NCBI GenBank assembly: GCA_946550725.1
Contig: CAMNQX010000006.1
Location: forward strand, 1 to 64,000
Direction of reading: 5' to 3'
Length of the DNA: 64,000 nucleotides
Origin: an uncultured Clostridia bacterium
GTDB lineage: Bacteria; Bacillota; Clostridia; Oscillospirales; Oscillospiraceae
This document shows positions 55,382 through 64,000 of the stretch, piece after piece. The notes beneath the pieces were generated by a model. The model worked only from the letters and a program-made list of their open reading frames with translations. It ran no database searches and was not told the origin of the DNA. The position numbers were made by a program, and so were the translations under genes. Positions within the stretch are counted from its first letter, which is position 1. Each line of letters opens with the position of its first letter.

Positions 55382-56272
55382 GTGCGAAATAAAGGCCGCA
55401 ATCGGTTTCTGGCGTTGTGTATTGCTCCGGCAACCATTCTCTTCTTTGTCTTCATGATCATCCCTACTTTTAACGTGTTCAGAATGTCCCTGACGGACGC
55501 AGGTGCTTTTACCTCGGGAAAGTTTATCGGACTGGCTAACTTTGCCACCCTGTTCCAGGATAAGCGATTCGTGATCGCGATGCAGAACACGATTTTGCTG
55601 ATCGTTGTGGTGACGATCATCACCTTTGCTCTGGCTCTTATCTTTGCCGGGATCCTGACCAGAGAGAAGATCAAAGGGCAGAACTTCTTCCGCATCGTTT
55701 TCTACATTCCGAACATCCTCTCTGTGGTCGTGATCGCCGGCGTGTTCTCCGCCATTTACGACGCCCGCCAGCTTGCCGATGGCACGCCTTTTGGCCTGTT
55801 GAACACGCTGATCCGGTTCTTCCATGACCCAATCACCTGGCTGGACGAGAAGCACGTTGTGGTGAGTATCATCATCGCCATGGTGTGGCAGGCGATCGGC
55901 TACTACATGGTCATGTACATGGCCTCCATGTCCGCCGTTTCTGCCTCTCTGTATGAGAGCGCTGGCCTGGACGGCGCGGGACGGATCAAGCAGTTCTTCC
56001 AGATCACCCTTCCGCTGATTTGGACGAACATTCGCACGACGCTCACTTTCTTCATTATCTCCACGATTAATATGGCCTTCCTGTTCGTTAAGGCGATGAC
56101 CTCCGGCGGCCCCAACGGCGCCAGCGAAGTGGCCCTGAGCTTTATGTACGGACAGAAGGACGCGAACCTTTACGGTTATTCCATGGCCGCAGGCGTGGTC
56201 ATCTTTGTCTTTTCCTTCGCACTGTCCGCTCTGGTGAACAAGGTCACCAAGCGCGACGTGCTGGAAATGTGA
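55382..56272 (+). CDS. Sugar ABC transporter permease, MalF/UgpA type
   Basis: 296 residues with six membrane helices. The cytoplasmic EAA loop ESAGLDGAGRIKQFFQITLPL (two blocks) marks it as a BPD-type importer permease. GTG 55382 follows AAAGGAAG. It pairs with the next gene to form the membrane channel for the sugar bound by the SBP at 53876. Confidence 0.92.
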   Translation: MRNKGRNRFLALCIAPATILFFVFMIIPTFNVFRMSLTDAGAFTSGKFIGLANFATLFQDKRFVIAMQNTILLIVVVTIITFALALIFAGILTREKIKGQNFFRIVFYIPNILSVVVIAGVFSAIYDARQLADGTPFGLLNTLIRFFHDPITWLDEKHVVVSIIIAMVWQAIGYYMVMYMASMSAVSASLYESAGLDGAGRIKQFFQITLPLIWTNIRTTLTFFIISTINMAFLFVKAMTSGGPNGASEVALSFMYGQKDANLYGYSMAAGVVIFVFSFALSALVNKVTKRDVLEM

Positions 56273-56284
56273 GGAGGTGCGGGT

Positions 56285-57193
56285 ATGAGTAAGGATACGG
56301 CCAGTGCTGTGAAGCAGAAGCATCACTCCACAGACACTCTGTACAAAGTGTTCATCTATGTGGTCCTTATTACCCTCGCCATCACGATCATCGTGCCTGT
56401 GGGCTGGGTGTTCCTGGCGTCCATCAAGCAGAACAGCGAATTCTACACCAACCCCTGGGCCTTGCCCCTCGGCTTCTATTGGCAGAACTTTGTGGATGCC
56501 TGGACGACGGCGAAGATGGGTAGCTACATGCTCAACTCCGCGATGGTCACGGCCATGGCCCTGCTGATCCTGCTGGTGGTGGCTCTGCCCGCGGCGTACT
56601 GCCTGTCCCGTTTCCAGTTCCGCGGGAGCAAGTTCTTGAACACCTGCTTCATGGCGGGCCTGTTCATCAACGTCAACTACATCGTCGTCCCCATCTTCCT
56701 GATGCTCAACGGGGGAGACAAGATCCTGCGCCAGATGTTTGGCAACGGATTCCTGCTCAACAATCTGTTTGTGTTGGCACTGGTGTATGCCTCAACGGCG
56801 CTGCCCTTCACGATCTACCTGCTGTCCGGCTACTTCGCCACGCTGCCCCACGACTTTGAGGAAGCGGCCTACATCGACGGCGCCGGCTACGGGCGCACGA
56901 TGCTCAGCGTGATCTTCCCCATGGCGAAGCCCTCTATCATCACCATCATTCTGTTCAACTTCCTCTCCTTCTGGAATGAGTACATCATCTCCATGACGTT
57001 GATGAGCGGTCTGAACAGTCAGAAGACCCTTCCTGTGGGCTTGCTGAGCCTGCAGCAGGCGTCTCAGAGCGCCGCGCAATATGGTAGACTGTACGCCGGC
57101 CTCGTGCTGGTCATGCTGCCCACCCTGATCCTGTACATGTGCGTGCAGAAGCAGCTGACGAAGGGCATGACCGTTGGCGGACTGAAAGGGTAA
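56285..57193 (+). CDS. Sugar ABC transporter permease, MalG/UgpE type
   Basis: 302 residues, six membrane helices, after GGAGGTG. EAA loop EEAAYIDGAGYGRTMLSVIFP (two blocks). Second channel subunit with the preceding permease; 12 bases separate them. The long N-terminal cytoplasmic part (1-25) has Lys/His residues. Confidence 0.93.
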   Translation: MSKDTASAVKQKHHSTDTLYKVFIYVVLITLAITIIVPVGWVFLASIKQNSEFYTNPWALPLGFYWQNFVDAWTTAKMGSYMLNSAMVTAMALLILLVVALPAAYCLSRFQFRGSKFLNTCFMAGLFINVNYIVVPIFLMLNGGDKILRQMFGNGFLLNNLFVLALVYASTALPFTIYLLSGYFATLPHDFEEAAYIDGAGYGRTMLSVIFPMAKPSIITIILFNFLSFWNEYIISMTLMSGLNSQKTLPVGLLSLQQASQSAAQYGRLYAGLVLVMLPTLILYMCVQKQLTKGMTVGGLKG

Positions 57194-57203
57194 GGTGAGA
57201 GGA

Positions 57204-57395
57204 ATGAACGCAAAGTTTTGGAAGGAGCACGCGACCCTGCGGGTCATCCTGATCGCTGTTTTCTTCATCGCCGGTCTCGGCCTGACCATTGGAGGCTGGA
57301 CGATGACCGGGCAGCTCCTTGGTTTGGGGATCATGGTCCTGGGTGTGGCCTTTTTGCTGGCCGCACTGTGGCTGTACAACAAAGTTTTTCAGTAA
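57204..57395 (+). CDS. Small two-helix membrane protein in the glycan operon
   Basis: 63 residues from ATG 57204, after AAGGTGAGAGG. A short charged N-terminus (MNAKFWKEH) is followed by two hydrophobic helices (about 13-33 and 38-60) with a Gly-rich turn. No family is recognised with confidence. It lies 10 bases after the permease and 21 before GH112, in the same operon, so a link to transport or to localisation of the phosphorylase is possible. Too short to be an enzyme. Confidence 0.75.
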   Translation: MNAKFWKEHATLRVILIAVFFIAGLGLTIGGWTMTGQLLGLGIMVLGVAFLLAALWLYNKVFQ

Positions 57396-57416
57396 AACAC
57401 AAGGAGCGAGCCGAAT

Positions 57417-59588
57417 ATGAGCGAAAATCAACGGAAAAAGGGGTACGTTACCATTCCGACGGATGTGGATGTCGTCCCCGAAACGCTGGAACTGCTGAAG
57501 CGCTGGGGCGCCGACGCCATCCGTGACTGTGACGGCACGGACTATCCGGAGGAACTCAAGAGCGTGGACGCGAAGGTCTATTCCACCTATTATACGACCC
57601 GTAAGGACAATGCCTGGGCGAAGGCGAACCCCGACGAGGTGCAGCAGTGCTACATCATGACCGGGTTCTATACTGCCCAGTCGGAGGAGTTGTCCATTCC
57701 CCTGATGAAGGGGGTCAACCCCGAGCTGATGGAGCCTAACACCAGAGACGATATCAAGCGCTGGTGGGAGGTCGTGGACCGCACCACCGGCCAGGTCATC
57801 GATCCGGCCAAGTGGGACTACGACAAGGGGACGGGCTGCGTGACGGTGCATGACGCGGCAGCGTTCCATGAGTACACCGTCAGCTTCCTGGCCTACCTCA
57901 TCTGGGACCCCGTCCATATGTACAACGCGGTCACCAACGACTGGAAGGACTTCGAGCATCAGATCACCTTCGACGTTCGCCAGCCCAAGACCCACAAGTA
58001 CACCATGGAGCGGCTGCGCAAGTTTATCGCGGACCACCCTTACGTGAACGTGATCCGCTACACCACCTTTTTCCACCAGTTCACCCTGATCTTCGATGAG
58101 CTGAAGCGGGAGAAATACGTGGATTGGTACGGATATTCCGCCTCGGTCTCTCCCTTCATTCTGGAGAAGTTCGAGAAAGAGGTGGGGTACAAATTCCGTC
58201 CCGAGTACATCATCGACCAGGGCTATTACAACAACCAGTACCGCATCCCCTCCAAGGAGTTTAAGGACTTCATGGCTTTCCAGCGCAAGGAAGTGGCGGC
58301 TCTGGCCAAGGAGATGGTGGACATCACCCACGAGTTGGGGAAGGAAGCCATGATGTTCCTGGGCGACCACTGGATCGGCATGGAGCCTTACATGGATGAG
58401 TTCAAGTCCGTTGGGCTGGACTCCGTGGTGGGTAGCGTGGGCAACGGACAGACCCTCCGCATCATCTCCGATATCGAGGGCGTCAAGTACACGGAAGGCC
58501 GGCTTTTGCCGTACTTCTTCCCCGACGTCTTCCACGAGGGCGGCGATCCCGCCAAGGAAGCGAAGATCAACTGGGTCACCGCCCGCCGGGCCATCCTCCG
58601 CAAGCCCATCGACCGTATCGGCTACGGCGGCTATCTGAAGCTGGCCTGCCAGTTCCCTGACTTTATCGACTACGTGGAGCAGGTGTGCAACGAGTTCCGC
58701 GAGCTGCGGGAGAACATCAAGGGCACCACACCCTACTGCGTCAAGACTGTGGCGGTCCTGAACAGCTGGGGCAAGCAGCGCTCCTGGGGTTGCCACATGG
58801 TGCACCACGCCATCTACCAAAAGAAGAATTACAGCTATGCCGGCATCATCGAGTCCCTGTCCGGCGCGCCCTTCGACGTGAAGTTCATCAGCTTTGACGA
58901 CATTAAAGCCGACCCGAAGGCGTTGGATGGCATCGACGTGATCATCAATGTGGGCGACGGCGACACCGCCCATACCGGCGGCGCGATTTGGGAGGATCCC
59001 CAGGTCATCTCCGCGATCCGCGGCTTCATTTGGAACGGCGGCGGCTTCATCGGCGTGGGCGAGCCTTCCGGCCATCAGTATCAGGGCCATTACTTCCAGC
59101 TGGCTTCCGCCCTAGGCGTAGAGAAGGAGACCGGCTTCACCCTGGGCTACGACAAGTACAACTGGGAGGAGCACCCCGACCACTTCATCCTGGCCGACTG
59201 CACCAAGGCGGTGGACTTCGGAGAAGGGAAGGACAGCATCTACGCGCTGGAAGGCGCCACCATCCTCGTTCAGCGGGAGAAGGAGGTGCAGATGGCGGTC
59301 AACGAGTACGGCAAGGGCCGCTGCGTGTATATCTCCGGCCTGCCCTATTCCTTTGAAAACAGCCGCGTGCTCTACCGTGCCATTCTGTGGTCTGCCCACG
59401 ACGCGGAAAACCTCCACAAGTGGTTCTCCAGCAACTTCAACGTGGAAGTTCACGCCTATGTGAAGAACGGCAAGTACTGCGTGGTCAACAACACCTACGA
59501 GCCGCAGAGCACCACCATCTACCGCGGCGACGGCTCCAGCTTCACGCTGGATCTGGCCGCCAACGAGATCCGCTGGTACGAGATCTAA
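57417..59588 (+). CDS. GH112 galacto-N-biose/lacto-N-biose phosphorylase
   Basis: 723 residues, normal length for the family. It is intracellular (no signal peptide). GH112 enzymes phosphorolyse Gal-beta-1,3-GalNAc or GlcNAc to Gal-1-phosphate and free HexNAc; one clostridial subtype uses Gal-beta-1,4-rhamnose. The catalytic acid is D317 in MFLGDHWIGMEPY, equivalent to D313 of the Bifidobacterium enzyme. WYGYSASVSPF and IIDQGYYNNQYR are typical. GNB versus LNB preference cannot be judged by eye; the kinase and epimerase nearby support HexNAc products. Followed by a terminator. Confidence 0.94.
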   Translation: MSENQRKKGYVTIPTDVDVVPETLELLKRWGADAIRDCDGTDYPEELKSVDAKVYSTYYTTRKDNAWAKANPDEVQQCYIMTGFYTAQSEELSIPLMKGVNPELMEPNTRDDIKRWWEVVDRTTGQVIDPAKWDYDKGTGCVTVHDAAAFHEYTVSFLAYLIWDPVHMYNAVTNDWKDFEHQITFDVRQPKTHKYTMERLRKFIADHPYVNVIRYTTFFHQFTLIFDELKREKYVDWYGYSASVSPFILEKFEKEVGYKFRPEYIIDQGYYNNQYRIPSKEFKDFMAFQRKEVAALAKEMVDITHELGKEAMMFLGDHWIGMEPYMDEFKSVGLDSVVGSVGNGQTLRIISDIEGVKYTEGRLLPYFFPDVFHEGGDPAKEAKINWVTARRAILRKPIDRIGYGGYLKLACQFPDFIDYVEQVCNEFRELRENIKGTTPYCVKTVAVLNSWGKQRSWGCHMVHHAIYQKKNYSYAGIIESLSGAPFDVKFISFDDIKADPKALDGIDVIINVGDGDTAHTGGAIWEDPQVISAIRGFIWNGGGFIGVGEPSGHQYQGHYFQLASALGVEKETGFTLGYDKYNWEEHPDHFILADCTKAVDFGEGKDSIYALEGATILVQREKEVQMAVNEYGKGRCVYISGLPYSFENSRVLYRAILWSAHDAENLHKWFSSNFNVEVHAYVKNGKYCVVNNTYEPQSTTIYRGDGSSFTLDLAANEIRWYEI

Positions 59589-59604
59589 TACCTGCGTCAA
59601 AAGA

Positions 59605-59640
59605 AAGCGCCCCCACCAGATTTGGTGGGGGCGCTTCTTG
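59605..59640 (+). terminator. Intrinsic terminator after GH112 gene
   Basis: Perfect 13-bp stem (AAGCGCCCCCACC with GGTGGGGGCGCTT), tail TTCTTGT. Confidence 0.8.
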
Positions 59641-59681
59641 TGATAATGACGACAATAGTCAATATGAGAAAAAAGAAATTG

Positions 59682-59710
59682 TTGCAATTCGCCAATAGTG
59701 GGTGTATAAT
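59682..59710 (+). promoter_or_regulatory. Promoter of the GH95 gene
   Basis: TTGCAA (59682-59687), 17-base spacer, TATAAT (59705-59710). About 115 bases of leader follow, with small hairpins (AAGGG/CCCTT, 59722-59740), before AAGGAGG and the start. Confidence 0.7.
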
Positions 59711-59827
59711 ATCTCTAATTACAAGGGTGTAAGGCCCTTGCGCCTTGAAGGGAATTCTCTTTGAGGCGGCACATGTTATTACCTGCCCTGGAAGGAAGGG
59801 AAGGAAAACAAGGAGGTCTTGTTCAAA

Positions 59828-62800
59828 ATGAGAGGGATTTTGAAACAAAAGACGAGAAGAGCTATTGCTATGCTGCTGGTGCTCACTATGCTGGTGAGCA
59901 GCCTGGGGCTGACGGCTCTGGCCGCGCCCGGTGACGAGAGCGGCGGGTCGAGCGCCTTGCCGGAGCTGAAGCTTTGGTACGACGAGCCTGCCAGCCAGAT
60001 GATCAGCAGCACCGACGAGAATGAAATTTGGCAGCAGGCTACTTTGCCCATTGGCGATGGCGACTTGGCTGCCAATGTCTACGGGGAGATCGGCACCGAG
60101 CGCCTGACCCTCAATGAAAAGACTCTGTGGACAGGCGGCCCCTCCGAGTCCCGCCCCAACTACATTGGTGGCAATCTGGAGCGTCAGGGCGAGAACGGCG
60201 CGCGCCTTAAGAGAGTCCAGCAGAAGTTTTTGAATAATGACACCAGCGGGGCCGTCAGTGAGGCCGGTGGCCTTGTGGGTGAGGACAACGGCAACTACGG
60301 CTACTACTCTCCCTGGAGCGAGCTGCAGATCGTTACATCCGGCGTTACCTCGGCCACATCAGGTACTTATCAGCGCTGGCTGTCCCTGGATGACGCGATT
60401 GCCGGCGTGGAGTTTACGGCCAACGGCGTGGACTACACCCGGGAGTACTTTGTGAGCAACCCGGATCATGTGCTGGTGGCACATTTGACCGCCAGCGCAA
60501 GCGCTACCTTTACCGTGACCCTGCCCAAGAAAATGATCACCTCGGCAACTGCCGTAGCGCAGGGAACGGATACCCTGGCCCTATGCGGCGAGCTGACCGA
60601 CAACCAGGAGAAGTTCGCCTCCTTCCTGAAGGCGGTGCCCGGCGCGGACACTACTGTGACGGCCAGCGGCGATCGCATCACCGTTACCGGTACCGACGTG
60701 ACCCTGTATTTCTCCGCGGCCACCGACTATAAGGCCGTGTTCCCCACCTACCGCACCGGCGAGACGGACGCCCAGCTGGCCGCCCGCGTGCTGAAGAAGG
60801 TGACCGACGCCGCATCCAAGGGCTATGCTGCGGTAAAGGCCGACCACCTGACGGATTACCACAGCCTGTTTAACCGCATGACCCTGAATGTGGGTCAGAC
60901 CGCTACGACCAAGCCGACCAACGACTTGCTCGCGGCCTACAAGAATGGCACGGCCAGCGTTGGCGAACAGCGCCTGCTGGAGGTCATGCTCTACCAGTTC
61001 GGTCGTTACCTCACCATCGCAAGCTCCCGGGAGAATTCCATTCTGCCCGCCAACCTCCAGGGCGTGTGGAACAACCGGGTGAATCCCCCCTGGATGTCCG
61101 ACTACCACACCAACGTCAACCTCCAGATGAACTACTGGCCTACCTATGTCACCAATCTGGCCGAGTGCGGCGACTCCTTGGTGCGTTTCACCGAGAGCCT
61201 GCGGGAGCCGGGCCGGATCACGGCAAAGATCTACGCGGGCATTGAAAGCACTGCGGAAAACCCGGAAAACGGCTTTATGGCCCACACCCAGACCACCCCC
61301 TACGGCTACACCACCCCCGGCTGGAGCTTTGACTGGGGCTGGTCTCCCGCCGCCATCGCGTGGCTGATCCAGAACGTCTGGGAGTATTATGAGTACACCG
61401 GCGATGTGGAGTATATGCGCAACTACATCTACCCCATCATGCGGGAGTACACCCGTTTTTATGACCAGTTCCTCATTGATAAGACCTCGGGGAAGACTGC
61501 CGACAAGCTGACCGCCGCAGATGACGCGAACGGCGTGGTTCTGGCCTCCGTGCCCGCCTACTCCCCGGAGCATGGCCCCCGGACGGCGGGCAACACCTAT
61601 GAGCACTCCATCATCTGGCAGCTCTACGAGGACACCATCACCGCCGCCGAGCTGCTGAATGTGGACACGGCCCGGATCGGGGATGAAAACACCCCGGGCA
61701 CCTGGGCCTATAACCAGGCCCACCTGGAAGGCCCCATTGAGATCGGCGCCAGCGGCGAGGTCAAGGAATGGTATGAGCAATATGGCCTGAACAGCGAGGG
61801 CAAAGCGGTCTACGAGGACGGCACGCTTTTGGGCAACGGCGACCAGGGCAGCGGCCACCGTCATCTGTCCCATATGATCGGCCTGTTCCCCGGCGACCTG
61901 GTCCAGACCAACGACGAATGGTATGAGGCCGCCCGGGTGTCCATGAACAACCGTAACGATGTGAACACAGGCTGGTCCATGGCCCACCGTATTACCTGCT
62001 GGGCACGTCTGCGGGACGGCAACCATGCTCACAAGGTCGCGAGCCTGATGCTCAAGAACGATAAGATCTATGGCAACCTGTGGGATACCCATCCTCCCTT
62101 CCAGATCGACGGCAACTTTGGCTATACCGCCGGTGTGGCCGAGATGCTGATGCAGAGCAACATGGGCTTCATCGACCTCCTGCCCGCACTGCCTGACGCC
62201 TGGGCCACCGGCAGCTATGATGGACTGCTGGCCCGCGGCAACTTTGAGGTGGACGCTGCTTGGACGAACAAGTCCCTGACCGGGGCTGCCATCACCTCCA
62301 AGAACGGCGGCGAGTGTGTGGTAAGCTATCCCAGCCTCTCCCTGGCCAAGGTGACTAACAGCGCCGGCCAGACCATCCAGTTCACCGCGGTGGACAGCGA
62401 CAAGATCAGCTTCAACACCGCCAAGGGCGAGACCTATACCATCAGTGAGATCCCCGCTCAGGACATCAGTGTGGTGGAGAACGCCAGGGCTTATCGTGCC
62501 AGCGACAGCTCCGCCACGATCTTCTGGACGGCCAAAGCGGGGGAGAACTATCAGATCTACCGCCAGATTGGCGGCGGCGAGATCCTTCCCGTGGGTACAG
62601 CCACGACGACCAGTCCCTTTACCGATACCGCTGCCTATGCGGACATGGGCGAAATCGTGTACTACATAGCAGTTGACGACAAGTTGCCGTCCTCCGCGAT
62701 CCCGCTGGTGGATATGTGCAACCAGATGATTGACGACAGCTATTCCGGCATTACCTTTAACAGCGTATGGGGTACGTGGAGCGATTCCAACTGTCATAAC

Positions 62801-64000
62801 GGTGGGATCCACTTTGCGGAAGGGGCCAACGTGAGTCAGGCGACCATTGACTTTACGTTCTATGGAACTGGTATTGAGGTCTATGGTTGTACAAACACCA
62901 ACCACGGTAGCATGACCGTTTCGATCGATGGGACTGAGGCTGGAAGCGCAAACTTCTATGCGGCCCGTGCCCATACCGTCAAGCTCTTTGAAAAGAGTGA
63001 CCTGACTCTCGGTGAGCATACCATCCATCTCTCTGATCCGACGGGGAAAATCGAGTTTGACGCGTTTAAAGTGCTGAATAGTAGCGCGGCTCCTGTTCCC
63101 GATACCATTACCATCACTGCTGCCGGGGGTGTAAACCGCCTGGTTAAGGGTGGTGATGCCCTACAAATGCTGGCTGATGCTGATGTGACATGGAGCGTTT
63201 CTGGTGACACTGGCAGCACCATCAGCACTACGGGCCTTCTTACTGCGGGTAGTGTGAGTGGAACAGCCACCGTTACCGCCGCTTCCAAGGTCAACCCCGC
63301 TATCCGTGATACCTACACGGTTACCGTTTCCATCCCTGGCACCACCACCTTTGTTCCTGCAACCACAGGCACCAGTTCCAGCGCCGCGCTCAACAGCAGC
63401 GAGATCACCTTTGCTTCCCCCGGTGGCGCTTGGTACACGTGGAACGAGGGCGGCACCTATTCGCCCCATAAGGCAGAGGTGGACGTGGTCGGCGCTACCT
63501 TTACCTATACTTTTACCGTCCCCGCTGGTCAAGTGGGCGCGGTAGAGGTCTATGTCCAGACCCTCAATCAAAACGCCGGCATCATTTCCTTCACCCTGAA
63601 CGGCGGTGAAGCTTCTGACGTCAGCCTTCTCTCGTCTTCTCCCCAGAAGCAACTGAAAGTTCAAGAGTATACGAATCTAGCCGCCGGTGAATATACTCTG
63701 GTCGGCACGGCGAAAACAAATCCTGACAGCGCTAATGCGAAAAAAATCAATCTGGACTACATTAAGGTCATTCTCTCTCCGGCGGTGGAGCCTCCCGCCC
63801 GTGCTGAGCTGCTGAATCTTATCAACGAGTGCGCCCTCATCAGCAGCGAGGCATATACCGGCGATTCGTGGTCTGCGTTTGCCGCCGCATTGACAAACGC
63901 CGGTACTGTGGCCGGTGCAGAAGAGACAACGGCTGCGGCTTTGACGGAGCAGGTCACCGCATTGACGAGCGCAAAAAATGCCCTGGATCCCATTAGCCTG
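59828..64000 (+). CDS. Secreted GH95 alpha-L-fucosidase, multidomain (3' end outside window)
   Basis: 1391 codons are open to the window edge with no stop. A signal peptide (about 1-34, ending LTALAAPG) is followed by the GH95 catalytic part (about 45-860): NVNLQMNYW with N429 and N431, SPEHG with E581 and QIDGNFG with D761, corresponding to N421, N423, E566 and D766 of the bifidobacterial enzyme. Then come an FN3-like segment (about 878-950), a jelly-roll-like module (about 960-1080), a Big-2-like Ig domain (about 1090-1165), a second jelly-roll-like module and a helical FIVAR-like start. Such enzymes cleave Fuc-alpha-1,2-Gal ends of milk and mucin glycans. Confidence 0.93.
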   Translation, partial: MRGILKQKTRRAIAMLLVLTMLVSSLGLTALAAPGDESGGSSALPELKLWYDEPASQMISSTDENEIWQQATLPIGDGDLAANVYGEIGTERLTLNEKTLWTGGPSESRPNYIGGNLERQGENGARLKRVQQKFLNNDTSGAVSEAGGLVGEDNGNYGYYSPWSELQIVTSGVTSATSGTYQRWLSLDDAIAGVEFTANGVDYTREYFVSNPDHVLVAHLTASASATFTVTLPKKMITSATAVAQGTDTLALCGELTDNQEKFASFLKAVPGADTTVTASGDRITVTGTDVTLYFSAATDYKAVFPTYRTGETDAQLAARVLKKVTDAASKGYAAVKADHLTDYHSLFNRMTLNVGQTATTKPTNDLLAAYKNGTASVGEQRLLEVMLYQFGRYLTIASSRENSILPANLQGVWNNRVNPPWMSDYHTNVNLQMNYWPTYVTNLAECGDSLVRFTESLREPGRITAKIYAGIESTAENPENGFMAHTQTTPYGYTTPGWSFDWGWSPAAIAWLIQNVWEYYEYTGDVEYMRNYIYPIMREYTRFYDQFLIDKTSGKTADKLTAADDANGVVLASVPAYSPEHGPRTAGNTYEHSIIWQLYEDTITAAELLNVDTARIGDENTPGTWAYNQAHLEGPIEIGASGEVKEWYEQYGLNSEGKAVYEDGTLLGNGDQGSGHRHLSHMIGLFPGDLVQTNDEWYEAARVSMNNRNDVNTGWSMAHRITCWARLRDGNHAHKVASLMLKNDKIYGNLWDTHPPFQIDGNFGYTAGVAEMLMQSNMGFIDLLPALPDAWATGSYDGLLARGNFEVDAAWTNKSLTGAAITSKNGGECVVSYPSLSLAKVTNSAGQTIQFTAVDSDKISFNTAKGETYTISEIPAQDISVVENARAYRASDSSATIFWTAKAGENYQIYRQIGGGEILPVGTATTTSPFTDTAAYADMGEIVYYIAVDDKLPSSAIPLVDMCNQMIDDSYSGITFNSVWGTWSDSNCHNGGIHFAEGANVSQATIDFTFYGTGIEVYGCTNTNHGSMTVSIDGTEAGSANFYAARAHTVKLFEKSDLTLGEHTIHLSDPTGKIEFDAFKVLNSSAAPVPDTITITAAGGVNRLVKGGDALQMLADADVTWSVSGDTGSTISTTGLLTAGSVSGTATVTAASKVNPAIRDTYTVTVSIPGTTTFVPATTGTSSSAALNSSEITFASPGGAWYTWNEGGTYSPHKAEVDVVGATFTYTFTVPAGQVGAVEVYVQTLNQNAGIISFTLNGGEASDVSLLSSSPQKQLKVQEYTNLAAGEYTLVGTAKTNPDSANAKKINLDYIKVILSPAVEPPARAELLNLINECALISSEAYTGDSWSAFAAALTNAGTVAGAEETTAAALTEQVTALTSAKNALDPISL

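Noticed and set aside
57111-59090. Minus-strand frame of 659 codons opposite GH112
   Set aside because: Antisense shadow; GH112 catalytic residues are in frame on the plus strand.
60581-63028. Minus-strand frame of 815 codons opposite the GH95 gene
   Set aside because: Antisense shadow of an enzyme with intact active-site motifs; no initiation signals.

Overview
The window looks like a chromosomal segment of a GC-rich, endospore-forming, gut-type Firmicute, most like the Oscillospiraceae (Flavonifractor/Lawsonibacter relatives). Support: a cotJ spore-coat operon, strong sigma-A promoters (TTGACA-N17-TATAAT type), a leucine T-box, an L10 leader, the yfmF-yfmH-lgt-folD gene order, CwlD, and a host-glycan locus built on a GH112 phosphorylase. 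The taxonomic call is inference; there is no rRNA or tRNA in the window.

Layout. 1-545: 3' end of a large serine recombinase, so a mobile element probably ends at about 546-620. 620-5602: a LacI-type regulator, a VanY-like carboxypeptidase, cytidine deaminase, the rpsF-ssb-rpsR operon, and coaX with an ECF transporter S component (probably pantothenate uptake and activation). 5738-14951: a tightly packed eight-gene operon murD - three tandem M42 peptidases - PLP lyase - vanZ - ligA - GH25. 15075-18425: ppk1 and a phosphofructokinase. 18516-19618: spore coat cotJ, with CotJA and CotJB fused. 19770-21855: cwlD-radA. 22124-26435: yfmF-yfmH-lgt-folD. 26422-28422: leuA under a T-box. 28489-33055: ruvX, a split TSUP permease pair, a TcdA-like protein, a membrane foldase, a 6S-like RNA and a DUF1292 protein. 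33280-39128: a class A PBP and the threonine/lysine entry genes (ACT regulator, hom, lysC). 39162-43461: rpmG-secE-nusG-rplK-rplA, a hypothetical gene, then rplJ-rplL, with two structured leaders. 43570-46448: greA-lysS and a nucleoside phosphorylase.

46680-64000 is a host-glycan foraging locus. A lipoprotein binding protein and two permeases (with an MsmX-type ATPase nearby) should import galacto-N-biose or lacto-N-biose. GH112 phosphorolyses it to Gal-1-P plus GalNAc or GlcNAc, a NahK-like kinase makes the HexNAc-1-P, and a sugar-1-P nucleotidyltransferase with GalE connects both products to UDP-sugars. A secreted GH95 alpha-L-fucosidase, cut off by the window edge, would uncap fucosylated mucin or milk glycans. 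An AraC regulator lies inside the locus. Compared with the classical bifidobacterial pathway, no GalT-type uridylyltransferase is present here; there is instead an RmlA-type nucleotidyltransferase and an unusual ROK protein.

The less familiar features are a rpmG leader with mutually exclusive hairpins, a 6S-like RNA, a CotJA-CotJB fusion, an upstream ORF before the ATPase gene, a 63-residue membrane protein inside the glycan operon, and an unidentified gene between L1 and L10.
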